This document shows positions 31,688 through 39,941 of a stretch of 59,907 nucleotides of DNA, in pieces (the first letter of the stretch is position 1; each line of letters begins with the position of its first letter). The notes beneath the pieces were generated by a model, which was given only the letters and a program-made list of their open reading frames with translations, was not told where the DNA came from and did no database searches. This stretch comes from Acidimicrobiales bacterium (GTDB taxonomy: Bacteria; Actinomycetota; Acidimicrobiia; Acidimicrobiales; Iamiaceae). The stretch lies in contig JAUJOW010000010.1 in the NCBI GenBank assembly GCA_030447445.1, positions 1 through 59,907 of the forward strand, written 5' to 3'. The translations under genes were made by a program, and so were the position numbers.

Positions 31688-33441
31688 AGGGGCGGTTCGG
31701 CGGCGCCGCCACCGGCATGCGGACCCACTGGTGCGGCGAGCTGCGGGTCGAGCACGCCGGTGAGCAGGTGCGCCTGTGCGGATGGGTGGCCCGGCGGCGC
31801 GAGCACGGCGAGCACCTGGCCTTCGTCGACCTGCGGGACCGCACCGGCACCGTGCAGTGCGTGGTCGACGGTGCCGCCGACCTCCGTTCGGAGTTCGTGG
31901 TCCGGATCACGGGCACCGTGCGAGCCCGACCCGAGGGCACCGCCAACCCCGCGCTCGGCACCGGCGACATCGAGGTCGGGGAGTGCACCGTGGAGGTGCT
32001 GGCGACGGCCGAGCCGCCACCGTTCCCGGTCGACGCCCGGGCCGACGACGTCGACGAGACCACCCGCCTGCGCTACCGCTTCGTCGACCTGCGCCGTGAC
32101 CGGCTGCAGCGCAACCTGGCCCTGCGGGCGACGGTCAACAGCGCCATCCGGCGAGCCATGGAGCGTCTCGGCTTCGTCGAGATCGAGACGCCGATGCTCG
32201 TGGCCTCGACGCCCGAGGGGTCGCGGGACTTCGTGGTGCCCTCGCGGCTGTCGCCGGGGTCGTTCTACGCCCTGCCGCAGAGCCCGCAGCTCTTCAAGCA
32301 GCTCTGCATGGTCGGCGGCCTCGACCGCTACTACCAGATCGCCCGCTGCGTCCGCGACGAGGACCTCCGCGCCGACCGGCAGTTCGAGTTCATGCAGCTC
32401 GACATGGAGGCCAGCTTCGTCGGCCAGGAGGAGGTGCTCGGCTTCGTGTCCGAGGCCGTGGCCGAGGCGGCCGAGGCGGTCACCGGCCAGCGGCCGGCCG
32501 CCATCGACCGCATCACCTGGCACGACGCCATGGACCGGTACGGATCCGACAAGCCCGACGTGCGCTTCGGCCGCGAGCTCGTCGACCTGACGCCGGTCTT
32601 CGCCGCGACCGGCTTCAACGCGTTCAAGGCGCCATGCGTGAAGGGCCTGCGCATGCCCGGCGGCGCCGCCATGACCCGCAACCAGCTCGACGGCCTCACC
32701 GCCGACGCCAAGCGCTGGGGGGCCAAGGGCCTCGTGTGGATGCGGGTGGAGCCCGACGGGAGCCTGTCTTCGCCCGTGGTCAAGTTCCTGTCCGGCGACG
32801 AGCTCGCCGGTGTCGGCGCCGGCCTCGGCGCGAAACCGGGCGACCTCTGCCTGCTGGTGGCCGACGACTGGGCCACCGCCTGCCACGTGCTCGGCCTCGT
32901 TCGCCTCGCCCTCGGGCGCCCAGCGGTCTACGAGGGAGGACATCGCTTCCTGTGGGTGGTCGACTTCCCGCTGTTCGAGTCCGTCGACGACGACGGCCGG
33001 CCGGTGCCGGCCCACCACCCGTTCACCATGCCCCACGGCGAGGACTGGGACCTGCTCGACGGGTCCGGCGAGGCCCTGCTGCGGGCCCGCTCACAGGCCT
33101 ACGACCTCACCCTCAACGGTTGGGAGCTGGGGTCGGGCAGCGTGCGGATCCATCGGGCCGACCTGCAGAGCCGCATCTTCGGTCTGCTCGGGATCGACGA
33201 GGAGGAGGCGGCCCGCAAGTTCGGCTTCCTCCTCGACGCCTTCGCCTACGGGGCCCCGCCCCACGCCGGGTTCGCCGTCGGCATCGACAAGCTGGCCGCC
33301 ATCCTCGCCGGGGAGGAGAACATCCGGGAGGTCATCGCCTTCCCCAAGACCCAGTCCGGCGCCGACCCACTCACCGGCGCTCCCACCGCGGTCGATCCCG
33401 CCCTGCTCGCCGAGCTCGGCCTCCGCGTGCTGCCCCGGTAG
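31684..33441 (+). CDS. aspS: Aspartate--tRNA ligase
   Basis: A 585-residue bacterial-type AspRS. The N-terminal OB-fold shows R-T-H-W-C-G-E-L and V-D-L-R-D-R-T-G-T-V-Q. The catalytic core has P-Q-S-P-Q-L-F-K-Q-L and the motif 2 region R-C-V-R-D-E-D-L-R-A-D-R. A GAD-type insertion lies at about 300-400, and motif 3 contains G-I-D-K-L. ATG 31684 overlaps the hisS stop, but ATG 31717 gives the commonest AspRS N-terminus (M-R-T-H-W) and may be the true start. Discriminating versus non-discriminating type cannot be read safely. Confidence 0.94.
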   Translation: MKGRFGGAATGMRTHWCGELRVEHAGEQVRLCGWVARRREHGEHLAFVDLRDRTGTVQCVVDGAADLRSEFVVRITGTVRARPEGTANPALGTGDIEVGECTVEVLATAEPPPFPVDARADDVDETTRLRYRFVDLRRDRLQRNLALRATVNSAIRRAMERLGFVEIETPMLVASTPEGSRDFVVPSRLSPGSFYALPQSPQLFKQLCMVGGLDRYYQIARCVRDEDLRADRQFEFMQLDMEASFVGQEEVLGFVSEAVAEAAEAVTGQRPAAIDRITWHDAMDRYGSDKPDVRFGRELVDLTPVFAATGFNAFKAPCVKGLRMPGGAAMTRNQLDGLTADAKRWGAKGLVWMRVEPDGSLSSPVVKFLSGDELAGVGAGLGAKPGDLCLLVADDWATACHVLGLVRLALGRPAVYEGGHRFLWVVDFPLFESVDDDGRPVPAHHPFTMPHGEDWDLLDGSGEALLRARSQAYDLTLNGWELGSGSVRIHRADLQSRIFGLLGIDEEEAARKFGFLLDAFAYGAPPHAGFAVGIDKLAAILAGEENIREVIAFPKTQSGADPLTGAPTAVDPALLAELGLRVLPR

Positions 33442-33446
33442 GAGCG

Positions 33447-34781
33447 ATGCCCGAGGATCTCTTCGCCGTCGCCGCCGAGGAGTCCCTCGCCGGCCAGGCG
33501 CCGCTCGCCGACCGGTTGCGACCCCGGACCATCGACGAGATCGTCGGGCAGGACGACCTGCTGGGGCCGGGTCGGCCGCTGCGGGTGCTGATCGAGGCCG
33601 ACCGGCTGTCGTCGGTCATCCTGTGGGGCCCGCCGGGGACGGGCAAGACCACGCTGGCCCGGCTCATCGCCCACACCACGGCGAAGGCCTTCGAGGCCCT
33701 CTCGGCGGTGAGCGCCACGGTGAAGGACGTGCGGGAGGTGGCGGCCCGGGCCCGGCAACGGCTGGGGGAGCGGGGCCAGGGGACCATCCTGTTCCTCGAC
33801 GAGGTGCACCGGTTCAACAAGGCCCAACAGGACGCCCTGTTGCCGTCGGTGGAACAGGGGCTCCTCGTGCTCGTCGGAGCCACCACCGAGAACCCCTACT
33901 TCGAGGTGAACCCGCCGCTGCTCAGCCGGTCGACGCTGTTCCGGCTCCACCCCCTCGACGCCGACGCCACCCGCACGCTGGTCGAGCGAGGGCTGGCTGC
34001 CGAGGGGGCCGCCGCCGAGCCCGACGCCGTCGACCACCTCGTCACCCGCACCGCCGGGGACGGGCGCCATGTGCTCACCAGCCTCGAGGTGGCCGTCGCG
34101 CTGGCCCGCCGCCGGGTCGGCGGCGCCGACGGCGACGAGGCGCTGCCCGTGGTGACGCTGGGCGACGCCGAAGCCGCCCTCGGCACGAAGGCCCTCCGCT
34201 ACGGCCGTGACGACCACTACGACGTGGTCAGCGCCTTCATCAAGAGCATCCGGGGCTCGGACCCCGACGCCGGGCTGTGGTGGCTGGCGGTCATGCTCGA
34301 GGCCGGGGAGGACCCGCGGTTCATCGCTCGCCGGCTCGTCATCCTCGCCTCCGAGGACGTGGGCATGGCCGATCCCCACGCCCTGGTGGTGGCCGACGCC
34401 GCCGCCCGGGCGGTCGAGTTCGTCGGCCTGCCCGAGGCCCAGCTCAACCTGGCTCACGCCGTCGTGCACCTGGCCACGGCCCCGAAGTCGAACCGGCTCA
34501 CGGTGGCCCTCGGCCGGGCTCGGGCCGACGTGCGGGAGCGGCCCGCCGGCGAGGTACCGGCCCCGCTGCGAGACGCGCACTACCGCGGCGCCGCCTCGCT
34601 CGGCCACGGCGAGGGCTACGAGTATCCTCACGACGACCCGCGGGGGTGGGTGGCCCAGGAGCATCGTCCGCCCGAGGTCGCCGGTCGCCGCTACTACGAA
34701 CCGTCCGTCCACGGCCACGAGAGCGAGATCGCTGCCCGCATGGCACGGCTGTCCGAACCCGACCGGCCGGCACAACAGTGA
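33447..34781 (+). CDS. rarA: Replication-associated recombination protein A (RarA/MgsA)
   Basis: A 444-residue AAA+ ATPase of the RarA/MgsA/WRNIP1 group, acting at stalled replication forks. Walker A is G-P-P-G-T-G-K-T-T at residues about 58-66, Walker B L-F-L-D-E-V-H-R-F-N-K, sensor 1 A-T-T-E-N-P-Y-F-E-V, followed by the conserved tetramerisation region with D-D-H-Y-D and L-Y-W-L-type helices. ATG 33447 has GGAG 4 nt upstream and lies 5 nt after aspS. The stop overlaps the next small ORF (GTGA). Confidence 0.93.
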   Translation: MPEDLFAVAAEESLAGQAPLADRLRPRTIDEIVGQDDLLGPGRPLRVLIEADRLSSVILWGPPGTGKTTLARLIAHTTAKAFEALSAVSATVKDVREVAARARQRLGERGQGTILFLDEVHRFNKAQQDALLPSVEQGLLVLVGATTENPYFEVNPPLLSRSTLFRLHPLDADATRTLVERGLAAEGAAAEPDAVDHLVTRTAGDGRHVLTSLEVAVALARRRVGGADGDEALPVVTLGDAEAALGTKALRYGRDDHYDVVSAFIKSIRGSDPDAGLWWLAVMLEAGEDPRFIARRLVILASEDVGMADPHALVVADAAARAVEFVGLPEAQLNLAHAVVHLATAPKSNRLTVALGRARADVRERPAGEVPAPLRDAHYRGAASLGHGEGYEYPHDDPRGWVAQEHRPPEVAGRRYYEPSVHGHESEIAARMARLSEPDRPAQQ

Positions 34782-34960
34782 GCGAGCCGCAGGCGAGTGA
34801 ACCAGACAGCACGGGTGGTCTCGCCGCACTCGGATCAGGCGTCGCCGAAGGCGGCGATGAGGGCGGGGGGTGGGGTCGGCGGACGTGGCGAGCGTTCACT
34901 GGTGCGATCCCGATCCGAGGAGATGGACGCGTGCCCAACACGATGACGGTGCACCAGTGA
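34778..34960 (+). CDS. Possible small protein between rarA and the DUF948 gene
   Basis: A 60-residue frame starting at GTG 34778 that overlaps rarA's stop and ends overlapping the next GTG, both as GTGA. This double coupling is the only support. The composition is Gly/Glu/Ser-rich and matches no family, and the second half coincides with a DNA inverted repeat. It may instead be an untranslated spacer. Confidence 0.3.
   Translation: MSEPQASEPDSTGGLAALGSGVAEGGDEGGGWGRRTWRAFTGAIPIRGDGRVPNTMTVHQ
34896..34960. repeat. 10-bp inverted repeat enclosing the start codon of the DUF948 gene
   Basis: TCACTGGTGC (34896-34905) and GCACCAGTGA (34951-34960) are exact reverse complements with a 45-nt loop. 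The right arm contains GTG 34957, so the pairing would hide the start codon in RNA. It could also be a bipartite protein site. Confidence 0.45.
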
Positions 34961-35313
34961 CTGCGGCCGACCTGGCGGCGGTGGTGGTGACCGTGCTCAG
35001 CCTGGTGGCGGTGGCGGCGCTCACCTGGTTCGCGGTGGCCCTGGCCCGTGCCGTGGCCGAGTTGCGGGACACGGTGGCTCGCGTGCGGACCGAGGCGGTC
35101 GGGCTGGTGGAGGAGGCGCGGGCCGCCGTCGCCCGCGCCGACGGTGAGATCGAGCGGGTCGAGGACATCCTTGACGCCGCCGAGGCCATCTCCTCCCGGG
35201 TGGACGGCGCCTCCCGCGTCGCCTACCTGGCCCTGTCCAAGCCGGTGATCAAGACGGCGGCGGTGGCCACCGGGGCTCAGCGGGCGGCCCGCCGCCTGCG
35301 GGGCAGCGGGTAG
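34957..35313 (+). CDS. DUF948-type single-span membrane protein
   Basis: A 118-residue protein with one N-terminal membrane helix (about residues 5-30, L-A-A-V-V-V-T-V-L-S-L-V-A-V), followed by a coiled coil (R-D-T-V-A-R-V-R-T-E-A) and a basic tail. This arrangement is that of DUF948/YtxG-like proteins, whose function is unknown. GTG 34957 overlaps the preceding frame (GTGA). It is followed after 6 nt by another small protein, a pair often found between rarA and alaS in actinobacteria. Confidence 0.75.
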   Translation: MTAADLAAVVVTVLSLVAVAALTWFAVALARAVAELRDTVARVRTEAVGLVEEARAAVARADGEIERVEDILDAAEAISSRVDGASRVAYLALSKPVIKTAAVATGAQRAARRLRGSG

Positions 35314-35319
35314 GCGGTC

Positions 35320-35616
35320 GTGTTGAAGCGGGCCTTCTGGTTCTCGACGGGCGCCGCCGTGGGCCTCGGATCGTCGGTGTGGGCCGGGCGCAGGGTGAAG
35401 CGCGCCGCCAACCGGCTGATGCCCGGCGAGGTGCAGCGCGAGGTCGCCGACCGGGCCCGCCGGGTCGGTCGCGACGTCCGGGCCGCCGCCACCGAGGGCC
35501 GCACCGCCATGCGCGAACGCGAGGCCGAGCTCCGAGCCGACGTCGACCGCAGCAGCGGCCAAGGCCGGGCCATGGACGGCCCCGAGCCCGGGTCGCGTCC
35601 CGCCACGCCGCCGTAG
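35320..35616 (+). CDS. Small hypothetical membrane-associated protein
   Basis: A 98-residue protein starting at GTG 35320 (M-L-K-R-A-F-W-F-S-T-G-A-A-V-G-L-G). A short hydrophobic N-terminal helix is followed by a long amphipathic, Arg/Ala/Glu-rich helix and a Pro-rich end. It resembles the unnamed protein commonly encoded beside DUF948 in this gene neighbourhood, which I can only call by position. A hairpin follows its stop. Confidence 0.65.
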   Translation: MLKRAFWFSTGAAVGLGSSVWAGRRVKRAANRLMPGEVQREVADRARRVGRDVRAAATEGRTAMREREAELRADVDRSSGQGRAMDGPEPGSRPATPP

Positions 35617-35630
35617 CCGAGGTTTACCGA

Positions 35631-35646
35631 GCCCCCGGTCGGGGGC
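35631..35646 (+). terminator. Hairpin (GCCCCCG/CGGGGGC) after the small membrane proteins
   Basis: A 7-bp perfect stem with a nominal 2-nt loop, 14 bp after the previous stop, is a plausible end of the hisS-to-35616 operon. Confidence 0.5.
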
Positions 35647-35688
35647 AACGGTACCGGGAGGGGCCGAGCCGGGAGGCGAGGCCCCGTA

Positions 35689-35712
35689 TCGCATTGACAC
35701 GTTTCGCATTGA
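35689..35712 (+). promoter_or_regulatory. Direct repeat TCGCATTGA x2 upstream of the ParA-like gene
   Basis: TCGCATTGA occurs at 35689-35697 and 35704-35712, a 15-bp period, directly before the ribosome-binding site GGAGG of the ATPase gene. TTGACA (35694-35699) inside it looks like a -35 element, but there is no matching -10 before the start. A regulator-binding site is possible. Confidence 0.35.
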
Positions 35713-35727
35713 GCACGTTGGAGGAAC

Positions 35728-36822
35728 ATGGCCACGGAGCAGTCATGGGCTGATCCACCCACCGGCAGCGGCGCCACGGCACCGCCGGGTCCTGCCCCCG
35801 CCCTGAACGCTCCGCCGGCGACGGGCCCGGCGGGGGAGTGGCAGCCCCAGAGCCTGATCCCCGAGCCTCCGCCGGTGCCCGAAGGGGGCTGGCGGCGGGC
35901 GGTCCACCGGTCGACGAGGGGCCGGGTGAACCCGGGCCCGTCGGCCGAGGAACGTGAGTGGCGGGAGCTGGTGGGTGCGGTGCGACGGCCCGTGGCCTCG
36001 CCCTGGGGTGAGCGGATCGCCGTCTGCTCCACCAAGGGCGGTGTGGGCAAGACCACCACGACGCTCATGCTGGGGCACGCCCTGGCCGCCGAGCGGGGCG
36101 ATCGGGTGGTGGCCCTCGACGCCAACCCGGACTACGGGACCCTCGGGTACCGGGTGGCCCCCGACAGCCACCGCACGGTCCGTGATCTGCTCGACATGAT
36201 CCACTCCTTCGGGACGGTGGGCTCCTATCCGGGGGTGCGGGTGTTCACCTCCCAGGCGGCGTCGCGGCTGGAGGTGCTGGCCGGGGATGCCGATCCCGCC
36301 GTCTCCGAGGCGTTCACGGGCGAGGACTACCGGCGGGTCCTGGCCACGCTCGGCCACCACTACAACGTGACCCTGACCGATTGCGGGACCGGCGTGCTGC
36401 ACGACGCCATGGCCGCCGTGTTGGACCTGGCCACCCAGCTCGTGATCGTGACCGGGCCTGCCGTCGACCAGGCTCGCCACGCTGATCACCTGATCCGTTG
36501 GCTCCACTCCCACGGCGGGGGATCGTTGGTGGCCGGGGCCGTGGTGGTGGTCAACGCCACCCGCAGCGGCCTGGCCGTCAACATGCAACAGCTCACCGAG
36601 CACTTCGCCGGCCTGGTCCGCACCGTCGTGGAGCTTCCCTACGACCCTGTGCTGGCCGCCGGTGGCATCGATGGCTTCGACCGCCTCGCCCGGCCCACCC
36701 AGAAGGCGTACCTGCGGCTGGCGGCGGAGGTGGCGGCCGGGTTCGACCCCGGCCGCCTTCCCCACCGGGAACAGGGCTTCGACGGCGCCCTCCCACCGAT
36801 GGAGCACCCCGAGCAGCCCTGA
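35728..36822 (+). CDS. MinD/ParA-family ATPase with Pro-rich N-terminal extension
   Basis: A 364-residue deviant-Walker ATPase. After a disordered Pro/Gly/Ala-rich stretch of about 95 residues, the Walker A motif C-S-T-K-G-G-V-G-K-T-T-T-T carries the signature second lysine, and A-L-D-A-N-P-D-Y follows as the A' motif. There is no ParB partner nearby, so a role in chromosome partition is unlikely. The Pro-rich N-terminus resembles type VII secretion-associated (EspI-like) ATPases, but no secretion genes are visible. ATG 35728 has GGAGG 5 nt upstream. Confidence 0.78.
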   Translation: MATEQSWADPPTGSGATAPPGPAPALNAPPATGPAGEWQPQSLIPEPPPVPEGGWRRAVHRSTRGRVNPGPSAEEREWRELVGAVRRPVASPWGERIAVCSTKGGVGKTTTTLMLGHALAAERGDRVVALDANPDYGTLGYRVAPDSHRTVRDLLDMIHSFGTVGSYPGVRVFTSQAASRLEVLAGDADPAVSEAFTGEDYRRVLATLGHHYNVTLTDCGTGVLHDAMAAVLDLATQLVIVTGPAVDQARHADHLIRWLHSHGGGSLVAGAVVVVNATRSGLAVNMQQLTEHFAGLVRTVVELPYDPVLAAGGIDGFDRLARPTQKAYLRLAAEVAAGFDPGRLPHREQGFDGALPPMEHPEQP

Positions 36823-36839
36823 CCGACGAGGCTCGCCGG

Positions 36840-36845
36840 TAGCCT
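36840..36845 (+). promoter_or_regulatory. -10 box (TAGCCT) for alaS
   Basis: TAGCCT is followed by a 10-nt spacer and ATG 36856. The leader would be zero to a few nt. No ribosome-binding site is present. Confidence 0.45.
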
Positions 36846-36855
36846 GACCGCATCT

Positions 36856-39457
36856 ATGGACGCTGACGAGCTGCGCCGGGTCTGGACGTCGTTCTTCGAC
36901 GCCAAGGGGCACACGGCCGTGCCGGCGGCCGGGCTCATCCCCTTGCACCCCACCGCCCCGATGTTCACGAACTCGGGGATGATGCAGTTCGTCCCCTACT
37001 TCCTCGGCGAGGAGCGGGTGCCGTTCGACCCGCCGCGGGCCAGCTCGGTCCAGAAGTGCGTGCGGGCCGGTGGCAAGCACAACGACCTCGACGCCATCGG
37101 TCGGTCGCTGCGCCACCTCAGCTTCTTCGAGATGCTCGGCAACTTCAGCTTCGGCGACTACTTCAAGGCCGACGCCATCCCGTGGGCATGGGAGCTCACC
37201 ACCGACGTGCTCGGCATCGACGGCGACCGGGTCTGGGTCACCGTGCACACCGACGACGACGAGGCCGAGGAGATCTGGGCCGACGTCGTCGGCTTCCCCC
37301 GCGCCCGCATCCAGCGCCTCGGCAAGGACAACTTCTGGGAGATGGGCGAGACCGGCCCCTGCGGCCCCTCGAGCGAGCTGTTCTTCGACTTCGGGACCGA
37401 CTTCGGCCCCGAGGGGGTCCGGCCAACCCCGCCGCCGAGCAGCGCTACGTCGAGTTCTGGAACCTGGTCTTCCCGCAGTACTTCCGAGCCGCCGACGGTG
37501 GGTTGTCCGACCTCGAGCGCAGGGGGATCGACACCGGTGCCGGCCTCGAGCGCCTGTTGGGCGTGCTCGCCGGTAGCCCGTCGCTGTACGTCGCCGACTC
37601 CGTGAGCCGCCTGGTCGACGCCGCGCAGGCGGTCACCGGTCGGCGTCTCGGCGACAGCGCCGAGGCCGACGTGGCCCTGCGCCTGCTCGCCGACCACGCC
37701 CGCACCATGACCTTCCTCATCACCGACGGCGTCATCCCGAGCAACGAGGAGCGGGGCTACGTCCTGCGCCGCATCATCCGCCGGGCCATCCGCTTCGCCT
37801 ACCTGCTCGGCGTCGACCACGCCGTCACCCCCGCCATGGCCACCCACACCGCCGAGGTCATGGGCGACTCATACCCCGAGGTCCGAGCCGGCCTCGACCT
37901 CGTCACCGGCGTCCTGGAACGGGAGGAGGCCCAGTTCCGCCGCACCCTCCGCACCGGCCTGAGCATCCTCGATGCTGAGCTCGACGAGCTGCCCGAGCGG
38001 GGCACGGTCCCGGGGTCGGTGGCCTTCCAGCTCCACGACACCTACGGCTTCCCGCTCGAGGTCACGAGCGAGATCGCCGCCGACCGGGGCTACGCCGTCG
38101 ACTCCGCCGGCTTCGAGGCGGCCATGGCCGACCAGCGCCGCCGGGCCCGGGAGTCGGGCCGGAAGGGGTCGGCGTCCGGCGGCGACGAGGGCGCGCCTTC
38201 CAGCGGGTCCTCGACGAGCACGGCACCACCGAGTTCGTGGGTCGGGAGGAGAACGAGAGCAAGGCCCGGGTGCTGGCGGTGGTGCCCGGCGAGGGGAGTC
38301 GGTCAGCGTGTTCCTCGACCGCACCCCGTTCTACGCCGAGTCCGGCGGGCAGGTGGGAGACACCGGCAGCATCACCACAGACACCGGCCGGGTCGAGGTC
38401 GTCGACAGCACCTATGCCCTCCCCGGCCTGCACCGCCACCACGGCCGCCTGGTCGAAGGCGCCGTCGAGACCGGCCAGGACGCCCTCGCCGCCATCGACG
38501 TCGACCGGCGCGACGCCATCCGGCGCAACCACACCGGTACCCACATCCTCCACTGGGCGCTCCGGGAGGTGCTCGGCGACCACGTGAAGCAGCAGGGCTC
38601 GCTCGTCGCCCCCGACCGGATGCGCTTCGACTTCAGCCACTTCGAGGCGCTGACCCCCGAACAGATCCGGGCCATCGAGGACCTCGCCGCCCGCGCCGTG
38701 CTCGACAACGACCCCGTGCGCCACTACGAGACCACCAGGGAGCAGGCCGCCGAGCTCGGCGCCATCGCCTTCTTCGGTGAAGTACGGCGAGATGGTCCGG
38801 GTCCTGGAGGCCGGTCGCCACTCGATCGAGCTGTGCGGTGGCACCCACGTCAAGGCCACCGGTGACATCGGGCCCATCAAGATCGTCTCCGAGGGCTCCA
38901 TCGGCTCCAACCTGCGCCGCATCGAAGCCGTCACCGGCACCGGACCGATCGACCGGCTCCGGGAGGAGGAGGCCCGCACCGCCCGGGCCGCCGAGCTGCT
39001 CGGGGTCCCGCCGGGCGAGCTCGTCGAGGGCATCCAGAAGCGCCTCGACGAGCTCGGCGCGGCACGGGCCGAGATCAGGGCGCTCCGTCGCCGGGCGGCG
39101 TCGGCGGTGGCCGCCGAGCTGGCCGCCGCCGCCGTCGACGGCGTGGTCGTGGCCCGCGTGGACGCGGCCACCAGGGACGACGTCCGGGACCTCGCCGTCG
39201 CCGTCCGGGACCGACCCGGGGTGCGGGCGGTCGTGCTCGGCGCCGCCCCCGAGGGAGGCGGGGTGGCCCTCGCCGCCGCCGTCACCCCCGGCTCGGGCCT
39301 CCACGCTGCCGAGCTGATCGCCGAAGCCGCCCGCACGGTGAAGGGAGGGGGGGGCAAGGCCGCCGACCTCGCCGTCGCCGGCGGGAAGGACCCGGCCCGG
39401 CTCGACGACGCCCTCGAACAGGCCCGTCACGCCGCCGGCGTCGGTGTCTTCTCTTGA
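36856..39457 (+). CDS. alaS: Alanine--tRNA ligase, broken by four frameshifts as written
   Basis: All AlaRS domains are present: the catalytic core (R-C-V-type Q-K-C-V-R-A-G-G-K-H-N-D-L, then L-G-N-F-S-F-G-D-Y-F-K), the helical tRNA domain, the editing domain with H-T-G-T-H-I-L-H and C-G-G-T-H, and the C-Ala tail with a glycine-rich K-G-G-G-G-K. The frame changes near 37412 (G run), 38196, 38293 (G run) and 38775. Restoring 1, 1, 1 and 2 bases gives 869 codons, i.e. 868 residues, a normal length. Between the breaks the protein is fully conserved. ATG 36856 is supported by a TAGCCT box. Sequence error is more likely than a pseudogene, since alaS is essential unless duplicated. Confidence 0.9.
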
Positions 39458-39481
39458 GGGCCCTCTCTAGAGAGGGCCCTC
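39456..39481. repeat. 26-bp perfect palindrome between alaS and ruvX
   Basis: The sequence 39456-39481 equals its own reverse complement: two copies of the self-palindrome GAGGGCCCTC separated by TCTAGA. It overlaps the alaS stop codon. As RNA it would form an 11-bp stem with a CTAG loop. Partial copies of the flanking CTTGAGG recur up to the ruvX start. Confidence 0.8.
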
Positions 39482-39497
39482 TCTTGAGGACCCTTGC

Positions 39498-39941
39498 TTG
39501 AGGGTGCTCGGCCTCGACCTCGGCTCCCAGCGCATCGGCGTCGCCGTCAGCGACGCCGGCGAGGTGCTGGCCAGCCCGCTGCGCACCCTGGCCCGCAGCG
39601 GCGACCGACGTCGCGACCATCGGGCTGTCGCCGCCCTCGTCGACGAAGAGGGCGCCGGCTGCGTGGTGGTCGGCCTGCCGCTGTCTCTCGACGGCAGCCA
39701 CGGTCCCGCCGCCCAGGCGGCGCGGGCGGAGGCCGACGAACTGGCCGCCGCCCTGGACGTGGCAGTGGCGGTGCACGACGAGCGGCTGACCACGGTGGAG
39801 GCCCACCGCCGACTGGCCGAGCGGGGTCTCGACGAGAGGGCCCGCCGTAAGGTGGTCGACCAGGTCGCAGCGGCGGTGATGCTCCAGGCGTGGCTCGACG
39901 GCCGACGAGAGCGGGCAGGACGCGAGGAAGAGCATGGGTGA
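39498..39941 (+). CDS. ruvX: Putative pre-16S rRNA nuclease RuvX/YqgF
   Basis: A 147-residue RNase H-like protein. The fold shows G-L-D-L-G-S-Q-R-I-G-V-A at the N-terminus, V-V-G-L-P-L-S-L-D-G in the middle, D-E-R-L-T-T-V-E-A and D-Q-V-A-A-A-V-M-L near the C-terminus, all family motifs with catalytic acids. YqgF trims the 5' end of 16S rRNA. The start is TTG 39498, which gives the expected M-R-V-L-G-L-D. The alaS-ruvX-mltG-aroE order is typical of actinobacteria. Its stop lies inside the start of mltG. Confidence 0.9.
   Translation: MRVLGLDLGSQRIGVAVSDAGEVLASPLRTLARSGDRRRDHRAVAALVDEEGAGCVVVGLPLSLDGSHGPAAQAARAEADELAAALDVAVAVHDERLTTVEAHRRLAERGLDERARRKVVDQVAAAVMLQAWLDGRRERAGREEEHG

Noticed and set aside
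35728..36822. Chromosome-partition ParA next to an origin
   Set aside because: No ParB, no parS-like repeats and no dnaA-region genes are nearby; the long Pro-rich N-terminus is not typical of ParA.
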